Below, piece by piece: positions 36,256-44,326 of a stretch of DNA of 64,000 bases (within the stretch, counting starts at the first letter, position 1; the number at the start of each line of letters is the position of its first letter). Origin of the DNA: VXNE01 sp963668365 (GTDB lineage Bacteria; Pseudomonadota; Gammaproteobacteria; Pseudomonadales; Azotimanducaceae); contig OY764266.1 of assembly GCA_963668365.1 (NCBI GenBank), positions 930,001 through 994,000 on the forward strand, in the 5' to 3' direction. The notes under the pieces were generated by a model. That model was not told the DNA's origin. It was given only the letters and a program-made list of their open reading frames with translations, and did not search any database. Both the position numbers and the translations under genes were made by a program.

Positions 36256-37616
36256 CCGAAATCCCGTCGCGGTCGGCGAGTACGCGTTCGCCGGCGCGGA
36301 ATGCTGTAGCGCTTGCGCCGCTCCCAGAGGTTCTTTCGGCTGATGCCGAGCTTTGCGGCCAGTTCGGTTTCGGTGAATCGTTCCTGGTTCTCGGTAACGA
36401 ACCTGACGAAGTAGTCTTCCAGCGAGACATGGTCTCCCGGGTCGTCGGTCGCGCCCGGATCAGGTTCGCCGTCCAACCGGCTGGCGTCCTGCAGTCGACC
36501 GGCGTCAATGGCGAGAAGTTCCGCTCCAATTACGCTGTGCCCCGAGAGAATGACAGCGCGCTCAACGGCGTTTTCGAGTTCGCGCAGGTTTCCGGGCCAG
36601 TGGTACTCCGCAATGGCAGCAAGCGCGTCGTCGGAGAATCTCAATCCGGACTTGTTCATGGAGACGGCATGCCGGTCAAGCAACCCCTTGGCGAGTTCGA
36701 CGATGTCCTCGCCGCGTCTTCGCAGCGGCGGGACTGCCAGCGTCACCGAGTTGAAGTGACGGAACAGCTCTTCACGAAACTGTCCGTTCTCCGCCAAACG
36801 CCCGATGCTGTGGTGCGTCGATGCTATGACGCGGACATCGGGCAAAGGCGCCGGCGCGATGCCCCCGGTGCCCGACGAGGGCGCGTTTCGCGTTGCAGAT
36901 CCGCGGAAGAAGTCGATGAGACGATCTTGCGTCGAGAGTGGCAACTCGCCGACTTCCTTCAGAAAAAGGGTGCCGCCGTCCGATGCCTGCAAGAGTCCCG
37001 CGGCTGGGGCGCTGACTGGGCCATGGCCGAACAGTTCCGACTCGATAAGCGGCTGGGGGGTGCCCGCACAGTTGAGGGTCATCAGGGGCGCCTGTCGACG
37101 CTGGCCGGACGAATGGAGCGCGCGGGCCACGAGTTCCTTGCCGGTTCCGGGCTCCCCTTCGATCAACACGGTCGTCTCGGTCGGCGCGATCCTCTCTATG
37201 CTCTGGAACAGTTCCCGCATCGCCGCACAGGAGCCACGCAGCAGCCAGGTATCGTATCGGGGCGGTTGCTGGACCTCTTCGGCATCCAGAGAGATGACGC
37301 GTTCAAGCGCCTCCAGCAGTTGGCCGGGTTCGAAAGAGCGCGGCAGGTAGTCGGCCGCGCCTTCTCGAATGGCTTCGACTGCGGCGCGTATGCTCGCCTG
37401 GTCGGCGATCATAACGAGAGGGACGTTCTTGTCCGTCGGCAAGACGGCGCCAGGCCCCGGTACCAGGCGCGCGTCGGCCACGACCGCCGCAAACGTGTTG
37501 GGGATTGATTGCGGCAATCGCGCAGCCTGGTCGACGGCATAGCCGTTGCGTTCCAGCAGATCGCACAGATGCGCGCGGTATCCGGGGTTCGGCTCCACAA
37601 CAAGAACGTGCGACAT
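36252..37616 (-). CDS. CbrB-position NtrC-family regulator with degenerate AAA+ and receiver motifs
   Basis: A 454-residue protein with the NtrC layout: receiver (1-105), AAA+ domain (125-360), Fis-type HTH (about 415-440, TELAAKLGISRKNLWERRK). By position between gluQRS/dksA and pcnB it corresponds to Pseudomonas CbrB. Yet key residues have changed: the receiver start is VVEPN instead of an acidic pair, Arg93 replaces the Lys of the switch, the GAFTGA loop that touches sigma-54 reads GPVSAPA, and Walker B is FLKEVG with Lys220 for Asp. Walker A (GEPGTGKE) and the PPLRRRGEDI arginine region remain. It may regulate without sigma-54. No CbrA gene is adjacent. The start ATG 37616 is weakly supported. 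Confidence 0.85.
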   Translation of the reverse strand: MSHVLVVEPNPGYRAHLCDLLERNGYAVDQAARLPQSIPNTFAAVVADARLVPGPGAVLPTDKNVPLVMIADQASIRAAVEAIREGAADYLPRSFEPGQLLEALERVISLDAEEVQQPPRYDTWLLRGSCAAMRELFQSIERIAPTETTVLIEGEPGTGKELVARALHSSGQRRQAPLMTLNCAGTPQPLIESELFGHGPVSAPAAGLLQASDGGTLFLKEVGELPLSTQDRLIDFFRGSATRNAPSSGTGGIAPAPLPDVRVIASTHHSIGRLAENGQFREELFRHFNSVTLAVPPLRRRGEDIVELAKGLLDRHAVSMNKSGLRFSDDALAAIAEYHWPGNLRELENAVERAVILSGHSVIGAELLAIDAGRLQDASRLDGEPDPGATDDPGDHVSLEDYFVRFVTENQERFTETELAAKLGISRKNLWERRKRYSIPRRRTRTRRPRRDFG

Positions 37617-37648
37617 GGAACCGGATGCTACCAAAACACCGTTGGTGC

Positions 37649-37747
37649 GGAGGGGAACGAAAGGGGAGGGGAAGGGGAGGGGAACGGAAGGGGAACGGAA
37701 GGGGAACGGAAGGGGAACGGAAGGGGAGGGGAAGGGGAACGGAAGGG
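37649..37747. repeat. Homopurine tandem repeat (GGGGAACGGAA units)
   Basis: About 99 bases of almost pure G and A on the plus strand, with 11-bp GGGGAACGGAA-like units and GGGGAGGGGAA variants. It lies upstream of the CbrB-like gene start, which reads leftward, and 3' of gluQRS. Such tracts can form G-quadruplex or triplex DNA and tend to change in length. Confidence 0.9.
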
Positions 37748-37765
37748 CAAGCCCCTCACAAGAAA

Positions 37766-37794
37766 GAGCCTTCAGCCGGGGAACGCGACTCCCC
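37766..37794. repeat. Partial copy of the 41-bp palindromic repeat
   Basis: GAGCCTTCAGCCGGGG is shared exactly with the full copy at 36102-36142; the hairpin part is replaced by GAACGCGACTCCCC. It directly follows the homopurine array and lies 25 bases beyond the gluQRS stop. Confidence 0.6.
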
Positions 37795-37819
37795 AAGGCG
37801 GCGCGATGGTGTCCCGGGA

Positions 37820-38812
37820 TCAGATGCTCCGCCAGGTCTCGAGGGTTGCGCCTCGGGGCACCGCCGAAAGTCGCCAGTGCGAGGTCGCCCAATCCAGGAG
37901 GACATCCACGGTTGCGAGCATGGGCGGCTCCTGACCCAGGAGATCGAGAACGGAGCGCAGATTCTGCGCGGGAAAGCGATTGTCTATCGCGGTTGCGAGG
38001 GTGTGCTTCGATAACTTCACGCCGCTGCGTTCGGCGATCACGGGCACATGGGTGTACCGTGGCGCCGAGAGACCGAGACGTTCAATCAGGAACAGTTGGC
38101 GGGGCGTATTGTCAAACAGGTCCGCGCCACGGACGACATCCGTGACTCCCATGGCATCGTCATCGACCACGACGGCGAGCTGGTAGCCGACGATCCGGTC
38201 GCGACGGACAATGACGAAGTCGCCGACCGATTCGGCCAGGTCGTGGGCGAAATAGCCGCCCAGACGGTCTTCGAATCCGAACTCGGTCGGGGGGACGCGA
38301 ATCCGCATCGCCGCGTTGTCGCACCGACGCGCGGGTCGATGCCGACATGTTCCCGGGTAGACAACGTGGTTCCGCAGGTCCCTGCGGCTGCAGGTGCAGC
38401 CGAAACACAGCGCTTGGCCGATCAGCGTCTCGATGGCCGCCTCATAGCGGTCCGTGGCCGTGCTCTGGTAGTAGATTCCTCCATCCCAGCACAGGCCGTG
38501 ACACTCGAGCGTTCGGATAATCCCGTCGACGGCGCCGGGTTCGACGCGTGGTGCGTCGAGGTCATCGATGCGTAGCTTCCATTCGCCTTCGATGCACCGT
38601 GCTTCCAGATAGCTGGCAACGGCGGTGAGCAGTGAGCCGAAGTGGAGCGGTCCGGAAGGAGTCGGCGCAAAGCGCCCGACGTATCGCGGACCTTCTTTTT
38701 TGCCAGAGGCTTCGCCTTGCGCTCCCCGGATGGAGGCTGAACTCGAACTGGTAGGGATCAGGCGTGAAGCTGCCGTTCGCGCAGCTCCGACAGGGCCTTG
38801 CAGTCCACGCAC
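37820..38812 (-). CDS. gluQRS: Glutamyl-Q tRNA(Asp) synthetase
   Basis: A GluRS paralogue without an anticodon-binding domain that attaches glutamate to queuosine in tRNA-Asp. Motifs: RFAPTPSGPLHFGSL (HIGH), a zinc site CFGCTCSRRDL with YPGTC, and GVKLSK (KMSKS). The only usable start codon before the conserved core is GTG 38812, which would overlap the dksA 3' end by 55 bases; a non-standard start further in cannot be excluded, so the first 40 residues are doubtful. dksA-gluQRS is a conserved pair. Confidence 0.88.
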   Translation of the reverse strand: MRGLQGPVGAARTAASRLIPTSSSSASIRGAQGEASGKKEGPRYVGRFAPTPSGPLHFGSLLTAVASYLEARCIEGEWKLRIDDLDAPRVEPGAVDGIIRTLECHGLCWDGGIYYQSTATDRYEAAIETLIGQALCFGCTCSRRDLRNHVVYPGTCRHRPARRCDNAAMRIRVPPTEFGFEDRLGGYFAHDLAESVGDFVIVRRDRIVGYQLAVVVDDDAMGVTDVVRGADLFDNTPRQLFLIERLGLSAPRYTHVPVIAERSGVKLSKHTLATAIDNRFPAQNLRSVLDLLGQEPPMLATVDVLLDWATSHWRLSAVPRGATLETWRSI

Positions 38813-39249
38813 TGCGAGGCGGTTGGCCGAGCTTCCAGGCGGCGCAGGCCGATCTCCACGCCGCAGGTGTCGCAGTACCCGTAGTCTTCCGTGTCGATGC
38901 GTTCCAGCGTCTCGGCGATCTTCTTGATGAGCTTGCGTTCGCGGTCGCGGGTCTTGAGTTCGATGCTGAACTCCTCCTCCTGGGTCGCCCGGTCCGCCGG
39001 ATCGGGAAAATTGGCCGCTTCGTCCTGCATGTGGTTGACGGTTCGATCAACCTCTTCCATGAGTTGTCGACGCCAGTCGAGCAGCATTTTCCGGAAATGG
39101 TCCAGTTGCGATTGACCCATATACAGCTCGCCTTCGGCCGGGTCGTAGGGCACGAAGTTCCTGAACGGTGAATCCGCCAAAACGAATGCGGCGGCTTCAA
39201 GCCCGGTCGACCCGGTTCCTGACAAGGTTTTCGTGTTCTTTGCGGGCAT
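38758..39249 (-). CDS. dksA: RNA polymerase-binding transcription factor DksA
   Basis: Binds RNA polymerase in the secondary channel and, with ppGpp, adjusts rRNA, tRNA and amino-acid promoters. Features: the coiled-coil tip DPADRA, long helices (RDRERKLIKKIAETLERI), and the zinc finger CDTCG with CVDC (C4 type). ATG 39249 has AGAAGGACC upstream. It is 163 residues; the first 30 are variable and disordered. It is divergent from sfsA (100 bases), as in E. coli. It would act on the rrn promoter in this window. Confidence 0.96.
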   Translation of the reverse strand: MPAKNTKTLSGTGSTGLEAAAFVLADSPFRNFVPYDPAEGELYMGQSQLDHFRKMLLDWRRQLMEEVDRTVNHMQDEAANFPDPADRATQEEEFSIELKTRDRERKLIKKIAETLERIDTEDYGYCDTCGVEIGLRRLEARPTASQCVDCKALSELRERQLHA

Positions 39250-39349
39250 GGTCCTTCTCGGCTTCAAACCTGCGACTCGCGAAGGCGCGAAAACTATCAA
39301 ATCAACCACTGGTTGGACAATACTTCTGTTCAATTGACGACGCGCGCGC

Positions 39350-40075
39350 ATGAGATTCGAGCCCCCTTTGTTGCCCGGCGTTTTGAAACGCCGCTACAAG
39401 CGCTTCCTCGCGGATGTGGAAATCGCCGGGCGGGGCGTGGTGACCATGCACTGCGCGAACACCGGCGCCATGCTCGGTTGCGATACTCCAGGCAGCCCCG
39501 CCTGGTTTTCCACATCTTCGCGAACCCAGCGCAAGTACGCGCATACCCTGGAGATTGTCGAGACGAAAGCGGGGAACCGAATCGGCGTCAACACCGCGCG
39601 GGCCAATGCGGTCGTCGCCGAGGCGCTCGCCGAGGGGCGGATTCCGGAACTTCGGACCAGGCTTTTCCGCCGTGAAGTCCCGGTTCCGGCGAGACCCCGC
39701 TCTTCGTCCCGCGGAAGGTTCGACTTTGGTCTTTACCGAACCGACACCGACGAGGATCCGGTGGCATATGTGGAAGTCAAGAGCGTCACCCTTGCTCGGG
39801 GATGCCTGGGAGCATTTCCGGACGCGGTGAGCGAGCGGGCGAGGCGGCACGTCGAGGCGCTGGCGCGCTGCGTCGCGATCGGCTATCGAAGCGTCCTGCT
39901 GTACTGCGTTCCGCACACGGGTATCCGCAGTGTGACGCCGGCGGACGACATCGATCCAGAGTACGGTGCCGCTTTGCGTCGGGCGGCCGACGCTGGCGTG
40001 GAGGTCATCGCTTACGGATGTACCGTCTCCCCAAGGGAGATCACCCTCGATCGAGCGCTCGCGGTGCTGCTTTAG
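39350..40075 (+). CDS. sfsA: DNA/RNA nuclease SfsA
   Basis: SfsA family, first described as a sugar fermentation stimulation protein, with a nuclease-like fold. The sequence shows RFLADVEIAGRGVVTMHCANTG, GNRIGVNTARANAV, FDFGLY and YVEVKSVTL; the Asp/Glu/Lys triad fits a PD-(D/E)xK nuclease. It is 241 residues, near full length (E. coli 234). It is divergent from dksA, a conserved arrangement. Biological role is not established. Confidence 0.93.
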   Translation: MRFEPPLLPGVLKRRYKRFLADVEIAGRGVVTMHCANTGAMLGCDTPGSPAWFSTSSRTQRKYAHTLEIVETKAGNRIGVNTARANAVVAEALAEGRIPELRTRLFRREVPVPARPRSSSRGRFDFGLYRTDTDEDPVAYVEVKSVTLARGCLGAFPDAVSERARRHVEALARCVAIGYRSVLLYCVPHTGIRSVTPADDIDPEYGAALRRAADAGVEVIAYGCTVSPREITLDRALAVLL

Positions 40076-40093
40076 AGCAAGCGGGGGACGACA

Positions 40094-40221
40094 CTAGCGC
40101 CATGAAACCCGTCGGCGGCTTCGCCGTGCTTCACTCCCCGCCCAAGCCCTCTGTTTCGCCCATCCCTCCGTCCCGCGCCCTTGATCGGCACTGCGTGCCG
40201 TTCTGCCGCGCAGTCTGCTAG
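40094..40221 (-). repeat. Dispersed repeat family, copy 2, bounded by CTAG
   Basis: On the minus strand this 128-bp unit starts CTAGCAG and contains GCAGAACGGCACGCAGTGCC, CTTGGGCGGGGAGTGAA and a TTTCATGGCG close to its second CTAG. It matches copies at 17001 and 54144. It lies between the convergent ends of sfsA and adenosine kinase, and its first CTAG contains the TAG stop of adenosine kinase. Confidence 0.8.
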
Positions 40222-41228
40222 CCGTGGAATTCGTTGCGCAGCGCCCGGTAAGCGGCGACATTCGGCAGGCGCGCGCCGTATCGGGTCACGAGTTGCGCTG
40301 CGGCGTAGTTGGCAAATCTCGCCGCCGCCTCGGTTGCCCCGCCGTGGGTCAGGACATACAGGCAGGCGCCAGCGTAGATGTCGCCCGCCCCGGTCGTATC
40401 GTTCGCAGTCACCTGGAATCCCGGGACGGTGCGGCGTCCGGCGCTCGTCGCGACGAGGCATCCAGCGCTGCCGAGCGTGACGTTCACGCACGGGGCCATG
40501 TCGCGCAGTTCGTTCACGGCGATGTCGACGCGGTCCGAGCGCGTCCAGGCCAGTGCTTCCTCTTCATTGCAGAAAAGCTGGTCCACGCCATTGCCCAGCA
40601 TGGCGGTCAGGCCGTCGCGAAAAAACTCGACCATGGCGGGGTCGGACAGGGTCATGCTGGTACGAACGCGTTCGGCCTCGGCTGCCTCCCGCGCTCGCAC
40701 CGCGGCCGCGCGACCGGAGGTGGAAGAGGAAAGATAGCCTTCGATATAGAGATAGCTGGCTCGGGAGAGCGCCTCGGTGTCGATGGCGCTTGGGTCGAGC
40801 GCGTCGGAAACGCCGAGACAGGTGTTCATGGAGCGTTCCGCATCCGGGGTGACAAGGACGAGGCAACGGCCCGTTTTGCCCGGAGCCCGCGGGTCGTGTC
40901 GATTGGTATCGACGCCTGCGGCGCCTATTTCGGAAAGGAAATACGCTCCGGCTTCATCGCCGGCAACCCGGCACGAATAGTAGCTCGTGCCACCGAAGCC
41001 GCACACGGCATATGCGGTGTTGGCTGCGGACCCCCCGCACATGCGTGTCACTTCGCGCGCGTCCAGGGACTCGAGGAGCGTCTCCATTCGGAGTTCGTCG
41101 ACCAGTGTCATGTGGCCCTTGGCGATACCGTGTCCGCGCAGGTACGCGTCGTCGACAGAGTGCTCCATGTCGACCAGCGCATTGCCGACGCCATAGACGT
41201 CGTAAGGGCCCGGATTCGCTTGTGGCAT
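40218..41228 (-). CDS. Adenosine kinase (PfkB/ribokinase family)
   Basis: A PfkB-family sugar/nucleoside kinase, 336 residues; adenosine kinase is the most likely activity. The start is GNALVDMEHSVDD, then MCGGSAANTAYAVCGFGG (substrate glycine motif), and the C-terminal DTTGAGDIYAGA contains the anion hole and catalytic Asp. ATG 41228 overlaps the hemL stop by one base (TGATG), so translation is coupled. The stop codon lies in the CTAG end of a repeat element. A general PfkB sugar kinase is the alternative. Confidence 0.85.
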   Translation of the reverse strand: MPQANPGPYDVYGVGNALVDMEHSVDDAYLRGHGIAKGHMTLVDELRMETLLESLDAREVTRMCGGSAANTAYAVCGFGGTSYYSCRVAGDEAGAYFLSEIGAAGVDTNRHDPRAPGKTGRCLVLVTPDAERSMNTCLGVSDALDPSAIDTEALSRASYLYIEGYLSSSTSGRAAAVRAREAAEAERVRTSMTLSDPAMVEFFRDGLTAMLGNGVDQLFCNEEEALAWTRSDRVDIAVNELRDMAPCVNVTLGSAGCLVATSAGRRTVPGFQVTANDTTGAGDIYAGACLYVLTHGGATEAAARFANYAAAQLVTRYGARLPNVAAYRALRNEFHG

Positions 41229-42514
41229 CAGTCCAGACGCGCGAAGGCGTGTTCGGCCGCCGCCAGGGTGGCGTCGATTTCCGTTTCGGTGTGCGCGCCC
41301 GAAACGAAGGCGGATTCGAAAGCGGAGGGAGCGAAATAGACGCCCGCGTCCAGCATCGCGTGAAAGAACCGGTTGTAGCGCACGACATCGCAGCGCGAGA
41401 CGTCCTCGAAGGATGCGACCCGGGATCCGGATGTGAAGAACATGCTGAACATGCCGCAAACGCTGTTGATGCGAACGGCAACATTGTTCCGGTCCGCAAG
41501 CTCCTTGAGTCCCTTCGTGAGCGCCTCGGTTTGTGCGTCCAGTCGGGCATAGAAGGCGTCGTCGAGGGTGTTGAGCAATGTGAGGCCAGCCGTTGTCGCC
41601 AGGGGGTTCCCGGACAGTGTGCCGGCCTGGTACACCGGACCTTCGGGTGCGATGTGGTCCATTACCTCTGCGCGTCCACCGAATGCGCCAACCGGTAAAC
41701 CCCCGCCGATCACCTTTCCAAGGGTGATCAGGTCGGCCGAGACGCCGTATAGCGCCTGGGCACCACCCCGGGCAACGCGAAATCCCGTCATCACCTCGTC
41801 GAAGATGAGCAGCGCGCCGGCATCGGCGGTGGTCCCTCGCACGGCTTCGAGGAATCCGGGCAAGGGTGGAATGCAGCCCATGTTTCCCGCGACGGGTTCC
41901 ATGATGACGGCGGCGACCTGGTCCCCATACTGCGCAAATGCGGTGCGCACGGCCTCCGCGTCGTTGAACGGCAATGTCAGCGTGTGCCGCGCAACGGATT
42001 CGGGCACGCCGGGAGAGTTCGGCAAACCCAGTGTCAGAACGCCGCTACCGGCCTTCGCCAGCAGCGCGTCCGAGTGGCCGTGGTAACAGCCGTCGAACTT
42101 GATGACGAGATCCCGCGACGTGAAGCCCCGCGAAAGTCGAATGGCCGACATCGTCGCTTCGGTGCCGGAGTTGACCAGCCGCACCTTTTCGACTCCCGGC
42201 ACCGTGTCGACGATCTTGTCGGCCATTTCCGTTTCGCGTTCAGTGGGCGCGCCAAAGCCAAGGGATTTCTCCGCCTGGTCCCTGATCGCTCGGACTACGG
42301 GTTCGAAGCCGTGGCCCTGGATCATCGGCCCCCAGGATGCGACGTAGTCGATGTAGCGGTTGCCGTCGACATCGAAAAGGTGCGGTCCATTCGCCGACGC
42401 GAAGAAGACGGGAGAGCCGCCGACTCCCCTGAACGCGCGGACGGGGGAATTGACGCCGCCTGGAATGACTTCCTGGGCGCGACGGTACAGTCGCCTGGAT
42501 TCGTTTCGTTTCAC
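41228..42514 (-). CDS. hemL: Glutamate-1-semialdehyde 2,1-aminomutase
   Basis: PLP enzyme forming 5-aminolevulinate in the C5 haem pathway. Motifs: IPGGVNSPVRAF, VNSGTEATMSAIRL, KFDGCYHGHSD, FDEVMTGFRVA and the PLP-binding Lys in LITLGKVIGGGLPVGAFGG. GTG 42514 gives 428 residues, matching the family; the frame continues upstream but those residues are not conserved. It follows hemJ by 29 bases and overlaps adenosine kinase. Pairing with hemJ puts two haem-synthesis genes together. Confidence 0.96.
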   Translation of the reverse strand: MKRNESRRLYRRAQEVIPGGVNSPVRAFRGVGGSPVFFASANGPHLFDVDGNRYIDYVASWGPMIQGHGFEPVVRAIRDQAEKSLGFGAPTERETEMADKIVDTVPGVEKVRLVNSGTEATMSAIRLSRGFTSRDLVIKFDGCYHGHSDALLAKAGSGVLTLGLPNSPGVPESVARHTLTLPFNDAEAVRTAFAQYGDQVAAVIMEPVAGNMGCIPPLPGFLEAVRGTTADAGALLIFDEVMTGFRVARGGAQALYGVSADLITLGKVIGGGLPVGAFGGRAEVMDHIAPEGPVYQAGTLSGNPLATTAGLTLLNTLDDAFYARLDAQTEALTKGLKELADRNNVAVRINSVCGMFSMFFTSGSRVASFEDVSRCDVVRYNRFFHAMLDAGVYFAPSAFESAFVSGAHTETEIDATLAAAEHAFARLD

Positions 42515-42543
42515 TTGGGGATGAGCTTCTCGTTCAGTGCATG

Positions 42544-42966
42544 TCAGAGTGGTTTGACGACGACCAGGATCGCGATCACGACGAGCAGAACGGTCGGTAT
42601 TTCGTTGAACCACCGAAAGAACGTATCGCTCCTGGTGTTCTCGTCGTTGGCGAACCGCCGCACGAGCCTACCGCAATAGCCGTGATATGCGTACAGCGCC
42701 AGCGCGCCCGCGATCTTGACCCACATCCATGCCGCCTCGGCATAGGCGTCCCAGTAGAGCACCAGGAGCCAGACGCCGAGGACAGCCGTGAGTGCGGCGG
42801 ACGGAGTCATGATTCCACGGTAGAGGCGTCGCTCCATGAGTTTGAATCGTTCGATTCCGGGTTTGTCGGTGGCCGTGGCGTGGTAGACGAACAGCCGGGG
42901 CAAGTAGAAAAGGGCTGCGAACCAGGTAACGACGAAGATGAGGTGGAACGCCTTTAGCCAGAGCAT
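42544..42966 (-). CDS. hemJ: Protoporphyrinogen IX oxidase HemJ
   Basis: Integral membrane protein of four helices oxidising protoporphyrinogen IX to protoporphyrin IX. The family start LKAFHLIFVVTWFAALFYLPR with a conserved His is visible, as are VYH and the MWVKIAGALALYAYHGYCGR helix. ATG 42966 has GGGAGATGG upstream and gives 140 residues, normal for HemJ; the open frame continues further upstream but looks non-coding. It lies upstream of hemL on the same strand. Confidence 0.92.
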   Translation of the reverse strand: MLWLKAFHLIFVVTWFAALFYLPRLFVYHATATDKPGIERFKLMERRLYRGIMTPSAALTAVLGVWLLVLYWDAYAEAAWMWVKIAGALALYAYHGYCGRLVRRFANDENTRSDTFFRWFNEIPTVLLVVIAILVVVKPL

Positions 42967-43130
42967 CAGCCATCTCCCGGGGGGTCTGCGTTTGCGTGCG
43001 CGCGTCCGTTGTCGAACGCGCAAGGACGCCAATAGTATAGTCGGCGTCAGGCAGGTTGCCGGGATCGTCCCCGGTGCGAAATGCTTGCTTCGCAGATCCG
43101 ACGACTAATGCCAGGAGACCGTCACGGAAC

Positions 43131-43793
43131 ATGATGTTTGGCGATCCTCACGTGAAAAGGGCGGCATGGACATCTTTGGTCGCGGTCTTGATCGGGGCCT
43201 TCGGGTACGGCTGTTTCGTGCTCGGCAGCAATCGATGTGAAGGCGAAAGCGGGGGCAAGCTGCTTCTGGCGCCGGGTTGCGATGAATCGGATGAATCTGG
43301 CTGGTCTGGTGAGCTGGATCTGGCGCAGGTGGTGGATGCGGGCGCGAACGAGGAATTGCGCCGCACGATCAAGACGCTGGGGGACCGGATCCATTCGCTG
43401 GAAGAGGAAGCGCGTTTCTACAGGCGGCTTGTGGCGCCGCTGGACGAAGATGCGGGTTTCAACATCGAACGGCTCGAAATCTCAAAGACGCGAGACGCTG
43501 ACCGATTCGTTTACACGTTGGTTCTGACCCAGGCTGCGGACCGGGACCGATGGATCGAGGGAACTCTCACGCTCGATGTCGTTGGGGAAACGGAAAATGT
43601 GCGGCGATCACTGTCACTTGCAGAGTTGTCGGAAGAGAGCGAGTATCCCCTCAAGTTTGGACTTCTCTACTTTGAGGACCTTGGCGGTCAAATGACTTTC
43701 CCCAGCGGATTCATGCCCGAAGAGGTCAGGGTCGCGGCGGAGGTGAACACCGGACAGCGGTTCGAACGGGTGTTCGCGTGGTCTGTAAAATAG
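43131..43793 (+). CDS. DUF6776-like membrane-anchored protein
   Basis: A 220-residue protein with one N-terminal membrane helix (AAWTSLVAVLIGAFGYGCFVLG), a coiled coil (LRRTIKTLGDRIHSLEEEARFYRRLV) and a C-terminal beta domain (FVYTLVLTQ, EGTLTLDVVG, YFEDLGGQMTFPSGFMP). I recognise the layout of the DUF6776 family, which precedes bactofilin and erpA in Pseudomonas. Function unknown; it may work with the bactofilin. ATG 43131 is used, and the ATG immediately after is equally possible. Confidence 0.75.
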   Translation: MMFGDPHVKRAAWTSLVAVLIGAFGYGCFVLGSNRCEGESGGKLLLAPGCDESDESGWSGELDLAQVVDAGANEELRRTIKTLGDRIHSLEEEARFYRRLVAPLDEDAGFNIERLEISKTRDADRFVYTLVLTQAADRDRWIEGTLTLDVVGETENVRRSLSLAELSEESEYPLKFGLLYFEDLGGQMTFPSGFMPEEVRVAAEVNTGQRFERVFAWSVK

Positions 43794-43843
43794 TCCCGCA
43801 AACCAGGGATGAAGTGCGGCATGGCTGATACAGTGACTTGAGG

Positions 43844-44317
43844 ATGAAGTGGTTCAAGCCCGAAGGAAGGGAGAGTTTGGCGGAAGAAAGCGGACTCATG
43901 AAGAAAACCAGGGTCGATAGCAGCGACAAGAGCGCTAACCTTGTTGCGCCGGACACGGAGGTGCGAGGCGACATTCATTTCTCTGGTCGGCTGTATGTCA
44001 GCGGCACGGTGGTGGGCAAGATTACGACCGCGGAAGAAGCCTCGGCCACGCTGTTCGTAGACGAGGGCGGCAGTGTGGAGGGCGACATTCGAGCGGCGCA
44101 CGTGGTTATCGCGGGCCGGGTGGAGGGCAACGTGTTTGCCCGGGAGCGCCTGGAGGTCACGGCGACCGGCCGGGTCAGGGGCGAAGTGTCCTACAAGCAG
44201 ATCGGTGTCGAACTCGGCGGCTTGGTGAACGGCAAGATCCTTTGCCTCGAAGAAGACGAGGATCAAGGCAACGTTCACGTTTTCGAGTTGTCGGGCGACG
44301 GCGATCGGGATAGCTGA
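43844..44317 (+). CDS. Bactofilin (polymer-forming cytoskeletal protein)
   Basis: A 157-residue bactofilin. The central domain is the right-handed beta-helix repeat series: LVAPDTEVRGDIHFSGRLYV, GSVEGDIRAAHVVIAGRVEG, RLEVTATGRVRGEVSYKQI. Charged flexible tails flank it. Bactofilins self-assemble without nucleotides and help shape cells or localise wall enzymes; an M23 peptidase gene lies three genes away. It follows the DUF6776-like gene by 50 bases and precedes erpA by nine. The exact start is uncertain; ATG 43898 is an alternative. Confidence 0.9.
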   Translation: MKWFKPEGRESLAEESGLMKKTRVDSSDKSANLVAPDTEVRGDIHFSGRLYVSGTVVGKITTAEEASATLFVDEGGSVEGDIRAAHVVIAGRVEGNVFARERLEVTATGRVRGEVSYKQIGVELGGLVNGKILCLEEDEDQGNVHVFELSGDGDRDS

Positions 44318-44326
44318 GACAGCATT

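Noticed and set aside
37649..37747. CRISPR array
   Set aside because: The units are short contiguous tandem repeats without spacers. No repeat-spacer pattern or cas gene was seen anywhere in the window.
37617..37892. Longer start for the CbrB-like gene through the homopurine array
   Set aside because: It would encode Pro/Phe/Leu/Ser repeats from the array and overlap the gluQRS 3' end; the receiver domain begins at MSHVLVVEP.
42515..42613. Longer hemL start
   Set aside because: The added residues are Arg-rich, not conserved, and would overlap hemJ; GTG 42514 gives the normal length.
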